A DNA stretch of 64,000 nucleotides from Pseudarthrobacter siccitolerans (GCF_030823375.1 NZ_JAUSXB010000001.1:1054001-1118000), one strand, 5' to 3'; counted from the stretch's first letter, positions 38,801-47,404 are shown. Numbers and translations are program-made. The notes: generated from the sequence alone by a model not told the origin.

Positions 38801-39991
38801 CGTGTGCTGGAGCGACTGAAACAGGAAATGGCCCATCGGCTAAGCCAGGGTGGCACGAAGGGCGAGACCCCACTGATTCTCGCCATTTCCGGATGGGGAT
38901 CATGGATATCCGCGTTGCGGGCAGGGCCCTTGGCCTGGGCCGAAGACCTCGTCCAGGACCTTGTCCGCGACGGCAGCCGGGCGGACATCGTGGTGATGAT
39001 CGCGGGCGACAGGGAACTTGTCAGTTCCCGCACGTTCGCTTCGCTTCCGAACCGCCTCTACTTCCCCACCGGCTCCAATCCGGACAGCCGGATAGCCTGG
39101 CCCCGCATGCCGGCAACGCCCGAACTCAAGGGACGCGCCGTAGCCTTCGGCCCAGTCTCCGGCGGCGGCCCGGCCGTTTGCCAGCTCTACAATCCGGATC
39201 CCCAAACCTTCTGGAAGCCCGGCTTCGATGGAGAAAAGGCCCCGGAAAAACGTCCCTTCCGTGTCGAGCAACTTCCGGCGCTCGTGCCGGCGGCCGGGAT
39301 CAGTTCGGCCGAAACAACCTCTGCGACATACCCCCTCGACTCTCCAGAGGAGACCAAAACGGCGGCTGGCACCAGCCCGTCAAGCAGCAGCAAGGCATAC
39401 CGGCTCCTGCTTGGCATTGGCGGTGACGAGCTCGAGCCGGCATCCGTCAGGATTCCGGACGGAGACGTGCTCACAGTCCTGGGCGGACCCGGCTCAGGGA
39501 AAACGAACTTCCTGCAGGCGCTGCCGTTGATGAATCCGGCAGGCGGGCCATGGCTCCGTGCCGAGGGCGAAAGCGACCCCGATAACTTCTGGGAGCAAGA
39601 GTTGGCGGCGGCAGCGGCTGGCGGGATGCAACGAGGCACCGTGGCGCTGGTGGATGACGCCGATCTCCTCCCCGCCGAAACCCTGCAGCACCTCTCGGAA
39701 TTAAATGCGTTGGGAGCCGCAGTGGTGGTAACGGCCAGTTACAGCCCGTTGCTCCTGCAGCGCGTGCCGCTGGTTATGAAGTCCCGCGCGTCGGGCAACG
39801 GAGTGCTGCTCGCACCCCGTTCACTGCCGGATGGCGACCTCTTTGGAATCAGGTTCGAAGTGGAGGCCAATCCCCCACCTGGTAGAGGCGTGCTGATCTC
39901 CCAAGGATCGGCACGAAGTATCCAGGTGGGCTTGGCCGCCGAGCCGGTCAGAGGGCCGGTGTCGAACTCCCCGTACGGGAGGCGAACCTGA
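35849..39991 (+). CDS. FHA-domain, EssC/EccC-like FtsK/SpoIIIE ATPase
   Basis: This 1380-residue membrane ATPase has an N-terminal domain (about 1-90) and an FHA domain (about 113-185: YTIGRSGTRIVI, LSREHARLDV, DSANGIIVDG). Two adjacent membrane helices follow (about 216-257), and then ATPase modules. The first has Walker A VAGTTGSGKSELLRTL (near 587) and Walker B HLVIVIDEFRMLV (near 690), plus an FtsK-like ATQRPQGSVTADIRANV. The second is degenerate (LALVGGPSSGAPQALE, near 925, no Lys). The third has VLGGPGSGKTNFLQ (near 1212) and GTVALVDDADLLP (near 1266). FHA, two helices and three tandem ATPases is the layout of type VII secretion EssC. No WXG100 substrate or other ESX genes are in the window, so the partner system is unknown. 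Confidence 0.85.
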   Translation: MKFHCTLVRSTGSGLQEPPLELTVQAPEGAAGSDIQIQLTRRFGTGAVSTCGKDLGSLSVGTAPLVNGAVLVDGASHPGARKLRRRVPTDGARLALAVHSGVGAGTVVPLHRGSYTIGRSGTRIVIPDPELSREHARLDVTETDIMIIDVDSANGIIVDGERVRNAAISTDSVIRCGNTTMSLVLMDMPENALANAGMSTQQPLIVAGRAETGNRAMLILTAALPLLIGVGLAVVTGMWMFLAFSAASAVSVLVPLATGRSQRRDLAKAVAAAVAEDRKRRRGAGPSLARLVLAGRQQQSSKKQGGQTQVAPASCAEGGGVWLRLGEAPQPANVTVEPASSPVSVPTAGIVPVVLDPGVPKTTFRGPGVVVDGLVRSLVMQLAGYPRARGTHILLVGASGRLPLGARYLRGATLTTSHDEARQILAEVVEPKQQHQGVLILLGASKAQDDDVTAATAAGLGWQVLQFLPAGGGSDGTWEVQLSERTSALRSPAGDVDFVPDLAPEAVFNDFCRKLAGQPDPPGPGPKAVPAYCSLQELLPLSPDSIAARWHASANTRALKVPLGVGTTGTRSLDLNADGPHLLVAGTTGSGKSELLRTLTLALALTHPPDRVNFLFVDFKGGSGLGPLAELVHCVGLLTDLSTYELERTLASLRAEIRLREEALAAAQVPDLAAYRSTAASRGFPLPHLVIVIDEFRMLVDDAPEALRELMRIAAIGRSLGIHLVMATQRPQGSVTADIRANVTSSIALRVQSDMESSDIINTKDAAGISVGTPGRAFLARGTEAPQEFQTASIGTAPDGSCQAGVVTVLSAVEWLASQGAGRTGSVGARREYRARQQTPAQAAHPSVAMVQHLWHEQKGQMPRRPVAAPLPSTLQAPHNKASLTPPGSGGGTGWFTELGLMDRPEQQEVAPLVWKPAEHSHLALVGGPSSGAPQALELGVARLILGPVEAHGYLLDAGGTFLSLANSGHIGAHVGPQELRRAVRVLERLKQEMAHRLSQGGTKGETPLILAISGWGSWISALRAGPLAWAEDLVQDLVRDGSRADIVVMIAGDRELVSSRTFASLPNRLYFPTGSNPDSRIAWPRMPATPELKGRAVAFGPVSGGGPAVCQLYNPDPQTFWKPGFDGEKAPEKRPFRVEQLPALVPAAGISSAETTSATYPLDSPEETKTAAGTSPSSSSKAYRLLLGIGGDELEPASVRIPDGDVLTVLGGPGSGKTNFLQALPLMNPAGGPWLRAEGESDPDNFWEQELAAAAAGGMQRGTVALVDDADLLPAETLQHLSELNALGAAVVVTASYSPLLLQRVPLVMKSRASGNGVLLAPRSLPDGDLFGIRFEVEANPPPGRGVLISQGSARSIQVGLAAEPVRGPVSNSPYGRRT

Positions 39992-40421
39992 TGACCTTGT
40001 TCTGGAAGAGAAGCACAATCGCAGTGAAGGCCGGGACCAGCATCGCCAGCCCGGCCAGCGGGAGGCCTGCGCTCATAGTAGGAAAGCCGATGGTAAGGAC
40101 GAACAGCTGCGCCACCAGGGCGGCGGCCCGGGTCCACCGGTATCCCCGGTAGAGAAAAAGTGAAACGGCGTACAGCCAGGCCGAGAATGCCAGCAGCAGT
40201 CCCAGCGTGAACACGGCCCCCCAGAACGAAAGAACCGGACTTCCTGACACAAGTTGATACCCGTACCACGCGGCTGCGGCCAACAGTGCAGTTGCCTCGG
40301 CGGCGACGATCACTGCCACCACGAGGACAGCGGGTGGACGCGCCCCGCCAGCCGGCTGCTCCGGCCCTGTCCCCCCCGCTGGAGTTTGGGGGTCGGCAGG
40401 GTTTTCCGGAGGTCTTGACAC
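39948..40421 (-). CDS. Small four-helix membrane protein of unknown function
   Basis: This 157-residue protein has a Pro/Gly-rich N-terminus (about 1-30). Four hydrophobic helices follow (about 32-54, 64-88, 95-113 and 117-138), with a short basic tail NKVIRFASRTGSS. No domain is recognised. Its last 44 bases overlap the 3' end of the convergent FHA/FtsK gene, so the two mRNAs are complementary there. Similar small membrane proteins are widespread in actinobacteria without assigned function. Confidence 0.7.
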   Translation of the reverse strand: MSRPPENPADPQTPAGGTGPEQPAGGARPPAVLVVAVIVAAEATALLAAAAWYGYQLVSGSPVLSFWGAVFTLGLLLAFSAWLYAVSLFLYRGYRWTRAAALVAQLFVLTIGFPTMSAGLPLAGLAMLVPAFTAIVLLFQNKVIRFASRTGSSTPAL

Positions 40422-40521
40422 ACTGGCACCCTACCGGACATAGTCGGACAGTGGTGAGGCCCAGTACCGCCACTGTGATGCATCGCTCAGCGTTCCGGGG
40501 ATTTCAAGCCTTATTACCCCT

Positions 40522-40540
40522 TGTTTACACAGCGTTAACA
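40522..40540. promoter_or_regulatory. Imperfect palindrome upstream of whiB1
   Basis: TGTTTACACAGCGTTAACA has half-sites TGTTTAC and GTTAACA, inverted with one mismatch each way, 113 bp before the whiB start. It is AT-rich against a GC-rich background and lies in the only promoter-sized region before the gene. A TAACAT just inside could serve as a -10 box. A CRP-like or other dimeric regulator is possible; the mycobacterial whiB1 promoter is known to be CRP/Cmr-controlled, but this site is not a clear CRP consensus. Confidence 0.35.
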
Positions 40541-40566
40541 TGACAGGCTTGATTCAGATGACCAAC

Positions 40567-40592
40567 GGGGCCCTGCCGGGCCCCTTTCCTTT
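40567..40592 (+). terminator. Intrinsic-terminator-like hairpin in the whiB1 leader
   Basis: GGGGCCC-TGCC-GGGCCCC (40567-40584) is followed by TTTCCTTT. It lies between the palindrome and the whiB coding sequence. It could be an attenuator if transcription starts upstream of it, or an end point for readthrough if the true promoter is the AT-rich TAGTGAATAATTTC segment at about 40599-40612. Confidence 0.5.
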
Positions 40593-40652
40593 GTAGCTAC
40601 TAGTGAATAATTTCACAAAGGGCACTTCCCAGAAATGGAGCAACTGATCAGC

Positions 40653-40901
40653 ATGGATTGGCGTAACCGCGCAGCGTGCCTCGAAAAGGACCCGGAACTG
40701 TTTTTCCCCGTTGGAAACACAGGCCCGGCGCTCCTGCAGATCGAGGAAGCCAAAAGCGTCTGCCGCCGGTGTCCGGTCGTGGACACCTGCCTGCAGTGGG
40801 CTCTTGAGTCGGGCCAGGATGCCGGTGTATGGGGCGGCATGAGCGAAGACGAGCGCCGCGCCCTGAAGCGCCGGGCAGCACGCGCCCGCCGGGCCTCCTG
40901 A
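40653..40901 (+). CDS. whiB1: WhiB1-type iron-sulfur transcription factor
   Basis: This 82-residue protein has the four WhiB cysteines: AACLEKD, then CRRCPVVDTC (C-x2-C-x5-C). They bind a 4Fe-4S cluster sensitive to nitric oxide. The G[VI]WGG turn (DAGVWGGMSEDERRALKRR) and the basic Ala-rich tail bind DNA and the sigma factor. PELFFPVGNTGPALLQIEEA closely matches WhiB1 of mycobacteria, an essential regulator. The MDWRN start at 40653 fits the family; an ATG six codons upstream (40635) is in frame and also possible. The gene is monocistronic, ended by a strong hairpin. Confidence 0.93.
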   Translation: MDWRNRAACLEKDPELFFPVGNTGPALLQIEEAKSVCRRCPVVDTCLQWALESGQDAGVWGGMSEDERRALKRRAARARRAS

Positions 40902-40943
40902 TCCCGCAAGGCACCGAACGGCTCGCTGAAGAGATTTAAAGCG

Positions 40944-40988
40944 AAGGCCCTGGCCGCAACCCGCAAGGGTTTGCCGCCAGGGCCTTTT
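40944..40988. terminator. Hairpin between whiB1 and the convergent kinase gene
   Basis: AAGGCCCTGGC (40944-40954) pairs with GCCAGGGCCTT (40976-40986), followed by TT. An inner CAACCC/GGGTTTG stem can extend it. It is positioned to stop whiB1 transcription and probably transcription from the convergent histidine kinase gene, which ends 14 bp away. Confidence 0.85.
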
Positions 40989-40999
40989 GCTGTCTCCTG

Positions 41000-42466
41000 C
41001 TACCTGGCCGCCAGGCTCAGCCGGATCTGGACGGCAGTGCCGCCACCTTCACGCGGGAGCCACTGTATGCTCCCGCCAAGCTCGCTGGTCACCAGCGTGC
41101 GGACAATCTGCAGCCCGAGGCCCTCCACGTGGGGCGTCTCGGGAAGGCCCACACCGTCGTCGGCAATGGTCACGGTGAGCTCCTCGCCGTCGTCCCCTTC
41201 GGAGCGGTCAGCCAGGAGCCACACAGTTCCCGCCCGCCCCTCAAGGCCGTGCTCCACAGCGTTGGTGACGAGTTCATTGATGACGAGCGCCAGCGGAGTG
41301 GCGAAATCACTCGGCAGCTCTCCGAACAGGCCCGAACGCTCGGTCCGGACCTGCTGCGATGGCGAAGCAACTTCCGCCGAAAGCCGGAACTGCCGGCCGA
41401 TCAGCTCGTCAAAATCCACGCTCTGCGTAAGGCCCTGCGACAGGGTTTCGTGAACCAGCGCAATGGTCGCCACCCGGCGCATCGCCTGCTCCAGCCCCTG
41501 TTTCGCCTCGTCGCTCACCATCCGGCGGGACTGCATCCGCAACAGCGCGGCAACGGTCTGCAGGTTGTTCTTGACCCGGTGGTGGATTTCGCGGATGGTC
41601 GCATCCTTGGTCACGAGCTCCATCTCGCGCCGCCGGAGTTCGGACACGTCGCGGCAGAGGACCAGCGCCCCGAAGCGCTGCTGCTCATCACGCAACGGGA
41701 TGGCCCGGAGTGACAGGCTCACACCCCGGGACTCGATCTCGCTGCGCCACGGCATCCGGCCGGTGACCACCAGGGGCAGCGTTTCGTCCACCATCCGGCG
41801 GTCTTTCAGCAGGCTTGCCGTGACCTCGGCCAACGAGCGCCCCTCCAGCGATTCCCCGTCACCGAGGCGCCGGAAGGCGGAAACGCCGTTGGGGCTGGCG
41901 TACTGCACTATGCCCTCGGCGTCGAGCCTGATGAGCCCGTCCCCCACGCGGGGGGCGCCGCGGCGTGAACCGGTAGGCGAGGCGAAGTCCGGCCACAGCC
42001 CCAGGGTGCCCATCCGCAGCAGGTCATAGGCACACTGCCGGTACGTCAGCTCAAGCCGGGAAGGCATGCGCGAACTCGAAAGGTCCATATGCGTGGTGAC
42101 AACGGCCAGGGTACGCCCGTTCCGGACCATGGGAACGGCCTCCACCCGAAGCGCCATGTCGCTGCTCCAGTTGGTTTCGCTGGAGCGCTCAATGGAGCGG
42201 CTGTCCCACGCCTTGTCCACCAGCGGCTGGAGGTCCGAGCGGATGGGGTCCCCCACGAAGTCCCCGTGGAACACGGTGTGCGTGGTGGAGGGCCTGACAT
42301 GGGCCAGCGCCACATACCCGTGGTCCGGGTGGGGGAACCAGAGTGCCAGGTCGGCGAACGCCAGGTCCGCGACCATCTGCCAGTCCCCCACCAGGAGGTG
42401 CAGCCATTCGGCATCGCCCGGGCCGAAATCAGCGTGTTCCCTGATAGGGTCCGTAAAGATTGCCAC
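41000..42466 (-). CDS. pdtaS: PdtaS-type sensor histidine kinase
   Basis: This 488-residue soluble kinase has no membrane helices. A GAF-type N-terminal domain (about 1-150: WLHLLVGDWQMVADLAFADL) is followed by a PAS domain (about 175-285: GLIRLDAEGIVQYASPNGVS). HisKA_2/HWE has TIREIHHRVKNNLQTVAALL with the phosphorylated His. The HATPase domain has ALVINELVTNAVEHGLEG, IADDGVGLPE and GLGLQIVRTLV. In mycobacteria PdtaS signals to PdtaR, an ANTAR antiterminator acting on RNA. The matching regulator is not visible here. It stands alone, 28 bp after the NAD-glutamate dehydrogenase gene on the same strand, and may be cotranscribed with it. Confidence 0.9.
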   Translation of the reverse strand: MAIFTDPIREHADFGPGDAEWLHLLVGDWQMVADLAFADLALWFPHPDHGYVALAHVRPSTTHTVFHGDFVGDPIRSDLQPLVDKAWDSRSIERSSETNWSSDMALRVEAVPMVRNGRTLAVVTTHMDLSSSRMPSRLELTYRQCAYDLLRMGTLGLWPDFASPTGSRRGAPRVGDGLIRLDAEGIVQYASPNGVSAFRRLGDGESLEGRSLAEVTASLLKDRRMVDETLPLVVTGRMPWRSEIESRGVSLSLRAIPLRDEQQRFGALVLCRDVSELRRREMELVTKDATIREIHHRVKNNLQTVAALLRMQSRRMVSDEAKQGLEQAMRRVATIALVHETLSQGLTQSVDFDELIGRQFRLSAEVASPSQQVRTERSGLFGELPSDFATPLALVINELVTNAVEHGLEGRAGTVWLLADRSEGDDGEELTVTIADDGVGLPETPHVEGLGLQIVRTLVTSELGGSIQWLPREGGGTAVQIRLSLAAR

Positions 42467-42494
42467 TGCACCTCCATTTGCGACGCAGCACCAG

Positions 42495-45400
42495 CTAGCG
42501 TCGGACGATTGACCTCAAGAGCCTCAATGCTACCGACAGTGAGGCCATATCGTCGGCCTCGAGGGCATTCACCTCATCGAACATGCTCTTCGCCCGGCCC
42601 AACTGCTCCGCGTTCTGCGCTTCCCAGTCCTTGAGCCGCGCCTCTGGTGAATCGGCGGCAGCGGTGGCGTCCAGCACCGCCGTCGTCATGTCCGAAACTG
42701 TGGAGTACAGGTCATCGCGCAAGGCCGCACGGGCCAGCGCCTGCCACCGGTCCTGCCGCGGCAGGCTGCTGATCCGTTCCAGGAGTGAATCCGCGTGGAA
42801 GCGGTTGAAGACGGTGTAGTAGACCGCTGCGATCTCCTCCACCGGGTTCTTGCGAACCCGCGCGATCTTCGCGATGTCCAGCAGGACAAAGCTCTCGAAC
42901 AGCTCCGCCCACCTCAGTGCCAGCCCTTCGGGCAGATCCCACTCGCGGGCCTTTTCAAGCCACCCGGCAACCCGGTCCCGGTCGTCGCCGCGCAGGTAGT
43001 CCAGCAGGCGGGCACGCATCGGGTCCACAAGGGGCTTGAATTCCTCCACAACGTCGGCAATCGGACGAGACACGCTTCCCTGCCCCAGCAACCACCGGAC
43101 GGCCCGGTCAAGCAACCGCCGGATGTCCAGGTGGACGGTACTCCAGTGCTCGGTGGGGAACGACGCCGGCAGGCTGTTGAGCTCCTCGACCATGGCATCG
43201 AACTCGTAGACTTCGCGGAGGGCAACGAACGCTTTCGCCACAGCAACTTCGGAGGCCGATGTCTCTTCCATGGTCCGGAAGGCGAAGGTGATACCGCCGA
43301 GGTTGATCATGTCGTTGGCCACCACCGTGGCGATGATTTCGCGGCGCAGCGGATGGGTGTCCAGCTCCGCGTCAAAGCGGTCCCGCAGCTGCTGCGGGAA
43401 GTAGGCCCGCAGCGTCTTCCGGAACCACGGATCGTCTGCCAGGTCGCTGTCCCGCAGCGCGGTGGCCAGCTCGATCTTGGCGTAGGCGGCCAGCACGGAC
43501 AGCTCCGGCGAGGTCAGGCCCTGGCCCTGCTGCAGCCGCTCCTGCAGCTCCGCCGTCGTTGGCAGCGCCTCAAGCTCCCGGTTCAGGTCGGCTTTCTTCT
43601 CCAGCCAGTCCATCAGCCGTTCGTAGCTCGGGCTCCACTCGGCCACGCGGGTACGGTCGTTCAGCAGCAGGATGTTCTGGTCGATGTTGTCCTCAAGGAC
43701 CAGGCGGCCCACCTCGTCGGTCATCGACGCCAGGAAACCGGCCCGCTCTTCCGCGGACAGCTTCCCGGCAGCCACCATCCGGTCCACGAAGATCTTGATA
43801 TTGACCTCGTGGTCCGAGCAGTCAACGCCGGCAGAGTTGTCGATGGCGTCGGTGTTGAGGATGACCCCCTGCAGCGCCGCCTCAATGCGGCCCCGCTGCG
43901 TCATGCCGAGGTTTCCGCCTTCGCCGACCACCTTGACGCGCAGGTCTTTGCCGTCAACGCGGATCGGATCATTGGCCTTGTCCCCCACCGAGGCGTTGGT
44001 CTCGGTGCTCGCCTTGACGTAGGTTCCGATGCCGCCGTTGTACAGCAGGTCGGCGGGGGCCAGCAGGATGGCGCGCAGGAGTTCCGGCGGGCTGAGTTCC
44101 GTGGTGTCCGCGGGAAGTCCCAGTGCCGCCCGCACCTGGGCCGACACCGGAATCGACTTGGCCTGGCGGGCGAACACGCCCCCGCCTTCACTGATCAGGG
44201 ATTTGTTGTAGTCGTCCCACGAAGACCTGGACAGTTCGAACAACCGTTGCCGTTCCACGAACGAGGTCTCCTCGTCCGGGTTGGGGTCGAGGAAGATGTG
44301 GCGGTGGTCGAACGCCGCGATCAGCCGGATGTGGCGGGAAAGGAGCATGCCGTTGCCGAACACGTCGCCGGACATATCCCCCACACCCACCACGCTGAAC
44401 GGCTGCGTCTGCGTGTCCAGGTCGAGCTCGCTGAAGTGCCGCTTCACTGATTCCCAGGCACCGCGGGCGGTGATGCCCATGGCCTTGTGGTCGTAGCCCA
44501 CCGATCCGCCGGAGGCAAAGGCATCCCCCAGCCAGAACCCGTATTCTGCGGCCAGCCCGTTCGCGATGTCCGAGAAGGTTGCGGTTCCCTTGTCGGCCGC
44601 CACCACGAGGTAGGAATCGTCGTCGTCGTGCCTGACAACGTCCGACGGCGGCACGAGCCGCTCGCCGTCACCCTCCGTCAGCAGGTTGTCGGTGAGATCG
44701 AGCAGGCCGCGGATGAACGTTTTGTAGCTTTCGATGCCTTCAGCCATCCAGGCGGACCGGTCCACGGCAGGATCCGGGAGCTGCTTGGCAAAGAAGCCGC
44801 CCTTGGCCCCGGTGGGCACGATTACCGCGTTCTTTACCGTCTGCGCCTTCACCAGGCCAAGGACTTCCGTGCGGAAATCCTCACGCCGGTCGGACCAGCG
44901 CAGGCCGCCGCGGGCCACCTTGCCGAACCGGAGGTGGACGCCCTCGACCCTGGGGGCATAGACCCAGATCTCGAACATCGGGCGCGGGAACGGCAGCCCC
45001 TTGATCCGGGCAGGATCCAATTTGAAGCTCAGGTGCGGCTTGTACTGGTAGAAGTTGGTCCGGAGCGTGGATTCGATCAGGTTAAGGAAGGTCCGCAGGA
45101 TCCGGTCGGCGTCCAGGGTGGCCACCTTTTCAATGGCCTCTTCCAGTGCTTCACGGACAGAAGCTTGGGCCTCAACCCGCTGGTCTGCGCTCAGCGAAGG
45201 ATCGAAGCGCGCGGCGAAAAGCGCACTGAGGCCCCTTGTCACATCCGGGTTCGCGAGCAGGGTGTCCGCCATAAAACCGAAGGAGTTGGTGTTGCCCATC
45301 TGGCGCATGTACCGGGCGTAGGCGCGCAGCACCGTAATCTGCCGCCACTGCAGTCCCTCCCGCAGGACCAGCCGGTCAAAGGCGTCGGACTCTGCAGCGC

Positions 45401-47354
45401 CTGTCACCGCGGCACCGAAGGAATCGGCAAGCAGCTCATTAGTGGCCAACGGATCCACACCGGCGGGGTATTTCAGGCCGAGATCGTACAGGAAGAAGTC
45501 GCGGCGGTCCGCGGTCTCGATCTCGAAGGGGCGCTCGTCAAGCACCTCCAGGCCAAGGTTGTGGAAGAAGGGAAGGATCTGGCTCAGGCTCTTCGGCTCC
45601 AGCATGTAGAGCTTGACCCGGGCATCCTCCTCCAGCGTTGCCCCCGCCCCTTCGGGGAGGTAGACGTGCACGCCGGGGCGTTCCTGCTTTGCACCTGCCG
45701 TCCGTTCTGCGGCCGCACCGTATTTTTCGAAACGGGCGATGTCCTCGAGGGCGTCCTCAACTTCGTAATCCACCCGGTAGCCCGCCGGGAACGCTTCAGA
45801 CCAGATGGCTGCCAGCTCCTTGGCGCCGGATACTTCCCCGCTTTCGCGCAGGACCTCGGCGATGCCCTCGCTCCAGGAGCGGGCGGCAAGCACCAGGCGC
45901 TTTTCCAGTTCCTCGGTGTTGACATGGCTGACGTCCGCGCCCTTGGGCAGGCGGATGCGGAAGAAGAGCCTGGCGAGGGCAGACTCTGTCATCCGCGCTT
46001 CGTAGTCAATGGATACCGCTTGGAAGGTTTCCCGCAGTTCCTGCTCAATGCGGAGCCGGACATTGGTGGTGTACCTGTCCCTGGGCAGGTAGACGACAGC
46101 GGACATAAAGCGGCCGTAGATGTCGGGCCGCAGGAAGAGCCGGGTTCGCCGGCGCTCCTGCAGTTTCTGGATGCCCAGGGCCGTCGCGGCGAGATCCGGG
46201 ACCTCAATCTGGAAGAGTTCATCCCGGGGGTAGGTTTCCAGGATGCCGAGGAGGTCCTTGCCGGAGTGGGAGTCCGGCGGGAAGCCAGCGGTGTTCAGGA
46301 CGGCATCGACTTTTTCCCGGACGATAGGAATGTTGCGGACCGAGCCGGTGTAGGCGCTGGTGGCGAAGAGGCCGATAAAGCGCTGCTCGCCGTTAACATT
46401 GCCTGCGGCGTCGAAACTCTTGACGCCGATGTAGTCGAGGTAAGCGGAGCGGTGGACGGTGGAGCGCGAGTTGGCCTTTGTGATGACAAGGGCACGCTTT
46501 TCGCGTGCTTTCTTCCTGCCGGTGTCAGTCAGGTGCTGGATGTGCGGTGAGTCCGCGGCGGCGCGCAACAGTCCGAGGCCGCTGTCTTCACGCAGTTCCA
46601 GGACGTCTTCCCCGTCCACGTTGACGAGGTCGTATTCGCGGTAGCCGAGAAAAGTGAAGTTGCCGTCGTCGAGCCAGTGCAGGAGGTCTTTCGCCTGGCG
46701 CAGCTCGGCGATCTGCGCCGGGTTGGCCACCTTGTCCAGGTTCTCAGCGATCTCCAGCGCCTTCTGGCGCATCTTCGGCCAGTCTTCAACCGCAGCCCGG
46801 ACATCATTGAGCACCCGTTGCAGGCCTTCCAGGAGCGAGGCCTTGGCTTCGTCCGAGACGCGGTTGATCTCGACGGCGATCCACGACTCCATGTACGAGG
46901 CGTTTTCGCCCTGCGCTATCAGGTGGGAAAGGCTGGGCATGGCAGCAGTATCGCCGCTGGAGATGCCGATATGGGAGGGTACCTTGTTGACCTTCACCAA
47001 GGCGCCGGTTTCCCTGTTGCGGGCGGCAACAAACAGAGGGTGGACCACCAGCTTGATGGCCGCGTGCTGGCGGACCAGTTCTGCGTTGACGGAATCAACG
47101 AGGAAGGGCATGTCGTCAGTGACAACAAAGACCACGCTGCTGTCTTCCTCATCAGCAATGGAGATCTTCGCCTGGCCGGGGTTCCGGATGGAAGCAAGGT
47201 CCCGGTGCTTTTCCGCCCGGGCGGCCAGCACATCCCCGGGGTAGCCCCGGGCGTCCTCTTCGGCCAGGTGCTCATAGTAGTCCCCGAGAAAGCCTTCATG
47301 GCCTTCAATGGAAAGGGGCTGATCCTCCACGCTGGATCCAGACGACATCGACAA
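42495..47354 (-). CDS. gdh: NAD-dependent glutamate dehydrogenase, large (about 180 kDa) type
   Basis: This 1619-residue enzyme of the L-180 class deaminates glutamate to 2-oxoglutarate with NAD. N-terminal ACT-like regulatory domains (about 1-450) include VVFVVTDDMPFLVDSVNAEL. The catalytic core follows, with VHLRFGKVARGGLRWSDRRE, VPTGAKGGFFAKQLPD, GSVGYDHKAMGITARGAWES and VVGVGDMSGDVFGNGMLLS. FDHRHIFLDPNPD and LYNGGIGTYVKASTETNASV come next, then VKVVGEGGNLGMTQRGRIEA and DNSAGVDCSDHEVNIKI. The long C-terminal helical domain is complete. It links nitrogen metabolism with the citric acid cycle and is regulated allosterically in relatives. Length matches the family. Confidence 0.95.
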   Translation of the reverse strand: MSMSSGSSVEDQPLSIEGHEGFLGDYYEHLAEEDARGYPGDVLAARAEKHRDLASIRNPGQAKISIADEEDSSVVFVVTDDMPFLVDSVNAELVRQHAAIKLVVHPLFVAARNRETGALVKVNKVPSHIGISSGDTAAMPSLSHLIAQGENASYMESWIAVEINRVSDEAKASLLEGLQRVLNDVRAAVEDWPKMRQKALEIAENLDKVANPAQIAELRQAKDLLHWLDDGNFTFLGYREYDLVNVDGEDVLELREDSGLGLLRAAADSPHIQHLTDTGRKKAREKRALVITKANSRSTVHRSAYLDYIGVKSFDAAGNVNGEQRFIGLFATSAYTGSVRNIPIVREKVDAVLNTAGFPPDSHSGKDLLGILETYPRDELFQIEVPDLAATALGIQKLQERRRTRLFLRPDIYGRFMSAVVYLPRDRYTTNVRLRIEQELRETFQAVSIDYEARMTESALARLFFRIRLPKGADVSHVNTEELEKRLVLAARSWSEGIAEVLRESGEVSGAKELAAIWSEAFPAGYRVDYEVEDALEDIARFEKYGAAAERTAGAKQERPGVHVYLPEGAGATLEEDARVKLYMLEPKSLSQILPFFHNLGLEVLDERPFEIETADRRDFFLYDLGLKYPAGVDPLATNELLADSFGAAVTGAAESDAFDRLVLREGLQWRQITVLRAYARYMRQMGNTNSFGFMADTLLANPDVTRGLSALFAARFDPSLSADQRVEAQASVREALEEAIEKVATLDADRILRTFLNLIESTLRTNFYQYKPHLSFKLDPARIKGLPFPRPMFEIWVYAPRVEGVHLRFGKVARGGLRWSDRREDFRTEVLGLVKAQTVKNAVIVPTGAKGGFFAKQLPDPAVDRSAWMAEGIESYKTFIRGLLDLTDNLLTEGDGERLVPPSDVVRHDDDDSYLVVAADKGTATFSDIANGLAAEYGFWLGDAFASGGSVGYDHKAMGITARGAWESVKRHFSELDLDTQTQPFSVVGVGDMSGDVFGNGMLLSRHIRLIAAFDHRHIFLDPNPDEETSFVERQRLFELSRSSWDDYNKSLISEGGGVFARQAKSIPVSAQVRAALGLPADTTELSPPELLRAILLAPADLLYNGGIGTYVKASTETNASVGDKANDPIRVDGKDLRVKVVGEGGNLGMTQRGRIEAALQGVILNTDAIDNSAGVDCSDHEVNIKIFVDRMVAAGKLSAEERAGFLASMTDEVGRLVLEDNIDQNILLLNDRTRVAEWSPSYERLMDWLEKKADLNRELEALPTTAELQERLQQGQGLTSPELSVLAAYAKIELATALRDSDLADDPWFRKTLRAYFPQQLRDRFDAELDTHPLRREIIATVVANDMINLGGITFAFRTMEETSASEVAVAKAFVALREVYEFDAMVEELNSLPASFPTEHWSTVHLDIRRLLDRAVRWLLGQGSVSRPIADVVEEFKPLVDPMRARLLDYLRGDDRDRVAGWLEKAREWDLPEGLALRWAELFESFVLLDIAKIARVRKNPVEEIAAVYYTVFNRFHADSLLERISSLPRQDRWQALARAALRDDLYSTVSDMTTAVLDATAAADSPEARLKDWEAQNAEQLGRAKSMFDEVNALEADDMASLSVALRLLRSIVRR

Positions 47355-47404
47355 ACGCCTCCATCACAAGTCTTGGCTGCATCGTCGCAGCTCTTACGGC
47401 GAGC

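Noticed and set aside
42795..46550. Two very long open frames on the plus strand (551 and 687 codons) opposite the glutamate dehydrogenase gene
   Set aside because: They mirror a high-GC coding strand, lack ribosome binding sites and known motifs, and are fully covered by a well-conserved gene on the other strand.
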